DNA of 64,000 bases, from contig CATNEN010000011.1 of assembly GCA_950097015.1 (NCBI GenBank), positions 4,802,501 through 4,866,500 on the forward strand, in the 5' to 3' direction. This stretch comes from Macrostomum hystrix. Lineage: Eukaryota > Platyhelminthes > Macrostomidae. Every line of letters starts with the position of its first letter. Position 1 is the stretch's first letter. The position numbers and the translations under genes were made by a program. Of this stretch, positions 62,101-64,000 are shown in pieces. The notes under the pieces are model-generated. The model had not been told where the DNA came from, did no database searches, and worked only from the letters and a program-made list of their open reading frames with translations.

Positions 62101-62527
62101 AGGGAGAGGCTTCAATCAGCACTTCCAAGGCAGAGGCGGCAGTGCCACCGGCGATGACGAGCGCTCACGAGGCAGAGGGAGAGGCTTCAATGGACGCTTC
62201 CAAGGCAGAGGCGGCAGTGCCACCGGCGATGACGAGCGCTCACGAGGCAGGGGGAGAGGCTTCAATGAAGGCTTCCAAGGCAGAGGCGGCAGTGCATTTG
62301 GCGATGACGAGCGCTCACGAGGCAGAAGCGGCAGAGGGAGAGGCTTCAATCAATACCCCCAAGGCAGAGGCGACAGTGCCTTTGGCGATGACGAGCGCTC
62401 ACGAGGCAGAGGCGGTAGGGGGAGAGGCGTCAATGCGCGCTGCCATACCGATGGAAGGAGTGCTAAAGCTACCGAAACCGGTGCCGAGGTACGAGGCCAA
62501 TGGGAATTTGCGAATCGAGAGGACTGA
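59141..62527 (+). CDS. IFIT-like TPR protein, copy 2, with RGG-rich C-terminus
   Basis: 1128 residues, single exon, ATG 59141. LECHFTW is at residues 10-16, then IDDVIRKTEKKIDRQPHKES, HLTTLAYLY, VKGVTFDCFGPMKYPVGVLA, FNWLYGEAFLRARCDRQ and HLGRHYMKQRRLDDASEYF, all matching copy 1 in order and resembling the vertebrate IFIT TPR superhelix. From about residue 568 the C-terminal module is almost identical in DNA to copy 1. After WAVFS comes a Thr/Val/Ala-rich linker (about residues 885-965) and then about five 25-residue repeats of the type FQGRGGSATGDDERSRGRGR plus GFN.., an RGG-box arrangement expected to bind RNA. Probably cytoplasmic; an RNA-sensing or restriction role is inference from IFIT family knowledge. 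No intron, signal peptide or membrane helix seen. Confidence 0.8.
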   Translation: MSALEKLEELECHFTWLPEDDSTNTSIDDVIRKTEKKIDRQPHKESAHLTTLAYLYTRTTVKKFGLAHKCLDDALKIDKQIRDDKQEDVQVSSEFVIRANMLHLKQLEKGQNRKLKPAEIAPEMKGLNSIWSDFNSRARVFGVKGVTFDCFGPMKYPVGVLAFAEASRLQAHNFNWLYGEAFLRARCDRQVVKKYADSAQLELWRRAREIGEKTEQATQNATFYTNYAEAILYNNGNAQLCCRLTDIAVKILSRKSQEEKENSHVDFKICLKIYRYLTKRGNLDCESRRRTLFKEAEKVAMLREDPDFWLAEANEANETGDRDKAIELLEKGKGLAGEPGHIWLNLRLLELQMHALTKQQVLNEFVSMRETFGVYTKNVSAIEFHKALYLIKQGDTTEALESCVAALEADPKVSQVWYNKRKEFFQCLIKKTAGFEEYVAWFADNLGDFKVSLNIEALFLDSLNRDAKNEFALEHLGRHYMKQRRLDDASEYFRKLPDHVECKYKLLADSLLQDPNASFQKLRECLQCGCMDAGPMLLDILEQRKASQNTAKIVINDVVSRSAVAQDPLFFSTQLYELCAEVVATLQDSNSFSLYKTESTSDLLELVKQRIAKFLELDQLMSTVASTRPNDGTADRGNLMRSSRLRLTEQRLEKGSKTQQQMQELNNLIVSVLKESKEVLDRSLAVLLSRCKNEVKETKISTRARKEKDKKGKNTDHYYPHAFNKIKKQLGSDYQKELNKLASDGQDTKAFERNSLIAFLKEAKDFQTEPGTTVSTNTLENVRKCLLDAVSEIDPNFHQQKSTKDIFEFMASREHRILSKEDCWIVRWIYLVNSEKHSAEILVAELDEQLRSDWSRGGECDRTAYDVAHLAAEFAEETWAVFSCEIGAAVCTGVHSTTVVASVGDSRNSENVTITATVNGRDATGARDATGIEHATCVGATASSVAQVSLSTSLDFNAGERDDSTTRIDFQSRGGSAFGDGQRLRGRGRGFNQHFQGRGGSATGDDERSRGRGRGFNGRFQGRGGSATGDDERSRGRGRGFNEGFQGRGGSAFGDDERSRGRSGRGRGFNQYPQGRGDSAFGDDERSRGRGGRGRGVNARCHTDGRSAKATETGAEVRGQWEFANRED
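62040..62450 (+). repeat. 75-bp coding repeat (RGG box of IFIT-like copy 2)
   Basis: About five units, each with TTCCAAGGCAGAGGCGGCAG, GCGATGACGAGCGCTCACGA and GGCAGAGGGAGAGGCTTCAA. The later units carry 12- or 15-base insertions that add RSG or GRGG. The unit is a multiple of three, so the reading frame survives copy-number change; a second + strand frame also stays open across it and is treated as a shadow. Confidence 0.9.
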
Positions 62528-62529
62528 AG

Positions 62530-63415
62530 CTATTCGTAATTTTTTAAGTACCGAGTGTGAATTGTTTTTTTGACTTTGGCTGTGATTGCTCCGAATAGAG
62601 TAGCGACGTAGTCTTTTGTTTGCGTCAATCCGTAACTGGTATTTATTTAGTATCTCTAATTATTATAAGCAATGAAGCTTATAGTTTATTTTTGTTTCCT
62701 GAAGTTCTTTAGCTATTTATCTATTATGTCGTCTTTCGGGATTTATCATTAATACGATTGGCACAGAGTTATAGCATCGATCCTTCGCACTTGGTTGACT
62801 TATCTAGGTAGGATTAAGACTTGGTAGGATTATCTTCGATAATTTTAAACACACATTCCATGCCGACTAAAGCATTAGTACGTTCCTATAGTATTACTTA
62901 AACTGACAAACAGTTCGACTCGTATTGGTGATAAATCCTTTTCGATAAGCCGATAAAAAAATTCGGCAACGCTGCAAAGCTGATCAAGTTCACAATTAGT
63001 TTTACATATATATAATTTCCATCACAAAAAATTCCACGTCCAGTTTTTGTGATTTGTTGTCGATTCGAAAACAATGCTAAAATTGTATTTTATGATGAGC
63101 ACGCGTGTATTAAACAAAAAATTCTCTATAAATTTTGACTGAATATGTTTTGCTTATTTAGACACTATTTTAGAAATTTGATTATTTCTCTATAATTTGG
63201 AGATGATATATTTATAGAGTTACTGTATGATGTTGGTAACTTTTTATTTTCCCATTTTTAGCTTTGCTTGTCCCTGAAATATTGTACTAAGCATGCTGTA
63301 CTGTATATGCACAGTATTTACTGTAGCCTAAAATCAAATCAAATTATATTCTTTCTTTTTTATCTTGATAAACTCTTGACAATTAAAAAGAACTTAAAAA
63401 ACTTTGCAAACTTGA
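62530..63415. other. Non-coding AT-rich spacer
   Basis: No gene, RNA or repeat recognised between the IFIT-like gene and the retroelement remnant. Confidence 0.5.
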
Positions 63416-63419
63416 AAGT

Positions 63420-64000
63420 TGATGACAGTCGACTACCAAGCCGTTTTGCCACCCGTTTTTGTGCTCGCGCGATTGCCAGAAGGTCGGCGGGTAGTTAAAA
63501 AATGGGTTGTCAGCGTATTAAATTACATGGACGGCGTATGTATCCGTGACATCGCGGGACAGAGTGTCGGCAACGACGTTTGTGGTGCCCGGGATATGTA
63601 CCATCTCCGTGACGTATTCCGTAATGGTGGATAATTCGCGTTGCTGTCGATCCGAAAGACGTTCTTTGGTGCTATAAATTGCTCTTTATATTGCTCTTTA
63701 TTCCTATCAGTGGTTTGTGGTCGCAAAACACAGTTGTCGGATGACCATGAATGAGATGGCGCCAAGTTTTTACTGCAGCGAACACAGCCAGAAGCTCACG
63801 GTCGAATGCGCTGTATGAGCATTCGGTTGTTGTTAGCTTACGTGAGAAAAACGCTATCGGTGAGGAGTTACCTTCAACTACCTGATGAAGACTGGCACCA
63901 ATCGCAAAAGAACTGGCGTCGGACGTTATGGTGAAAGTAGCTGTAGGATCAGGAAAGGCGAGGGTAACAGCGGAGGATAAACTATCCTTAAGTTGTTGGA
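63420..64000 (-). mobile_element. Ty3/gypsy-type retrotransposon pol fragment (RNase H), truncated and broken
   Basis: Reading the minus strand from the window edge, the frame has FTITSDASSFAIGASLHQV, PIAFFSRKLTTTECSYSAFD, RELLAVFAAVKTWRHLI and FCDHKPL, the RNase H part of a Ty3/gypsy polyprotein. It is interrupted near 63690, where a short AAAGAGCAATATAAAGAGCA duplication breaks the frame. It resumes in another frame with ERLSDRQQRELSTITEYV and HIPGTTNVVADTLSR and has a stop soon after. A trace of the following segment (LLAIARAQ) is seen to about 63430, then similarity ends, so integrase is missing. A dead copy. Confidence 0.85.

Noticed and set aside
62001-62573. 190-residue + strand frame with SKAEAAVPPAMTSAHEAEGE repeats
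   Set aside because: Overlaps the RGG repeats of the IFIT-like gene in another frame; the RGG frame continues from a long conserved coding sequence, so this is a shadow.

Overview
The window is animal genomic DNA. Genes are split by canonical GT-AG introns plus one AT-AC intron. There are tRNA-derived SINEs, a mariner element, a Ty3/gypsy remnant and very large amounts of minisatellite DNA. Coding exons are GC-richer than their surroundings and carry Gln and Ala runs. The gene content (a KIF28/KLP-6 kinesin, an LRWD1/ORCA homologue, IFIT-like TPR proteins) and the SINE style point to an invertebrate, most likely lophotrochozoan (mollusc, annelid, brachiopod or free-living flatworm). I cannot narrow it further from sequence alone.

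Layout. 1-177 is the 3' end of a + strand gene. 0.2-8.9 kb is gene-poor and dominated by four minisatellites (21-, 39-, 31- and 25-bp units). 8919-10481 is an intronless orphan seven-helix receptor. 12865-21657 is a complete 14-exon kinesin-3 gene of the KIF28/KLP-6 type (992 codons). Its first intron has U12-type AT-AC signals, and most of its long introns carry a private minisatellite. 22.1-24.5 kb holds an apparently intact DD34D mariner transposon inside a longer direct repeat. 24.6-36.2 kb is transcribed from the minus strand: an unrecognised Gln/Ala-rich gene with a duplicated module (36175-32975), followed in the same orientation and reading phase by an LRWD1/ORCA homologue (32361-26150), again with an array in nearly every intron. 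36.2-41 kb is AT-rich and gene-free. 41166-41624 encodes a small single-pass membrane protein.

The right third holds a small family that I consider the most interesting content. Two long intact genes (42462-45209 and 59141-62527) and one decayed copy (57780-58315) encode TPR proteins whose N-terminal halves look like vertebrate IFITs (the antiviral RNA-binding interferon-induced TPR proteins). Each intact copy has a further C-terminal module that I do not recognise. The two genes are diverged in their 5' halves but nearly identical over about 790 bp of that module, which suggests recent gene conversion. Only the second copy ends in an RGG-type RNA-binding tail. Between and around them lie two small membrane-protein genes on the minus strand, SINE copies and, at the right edge, a broken Ty3/gypsy pol fragment.

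A second theme is the minisatellites. Several arrays with different unit lengths share a short near-palindromic core (GATT-GCT-AATC). Three arrays in different introns of the kinesin gene share TCTAACA, and in intron 6 this forms a branch-point/acceptor/donor-like string repeated dozens of times. Coordinates of exons are my own reading of splice consensus and reading phase; no transcript evidence was available.
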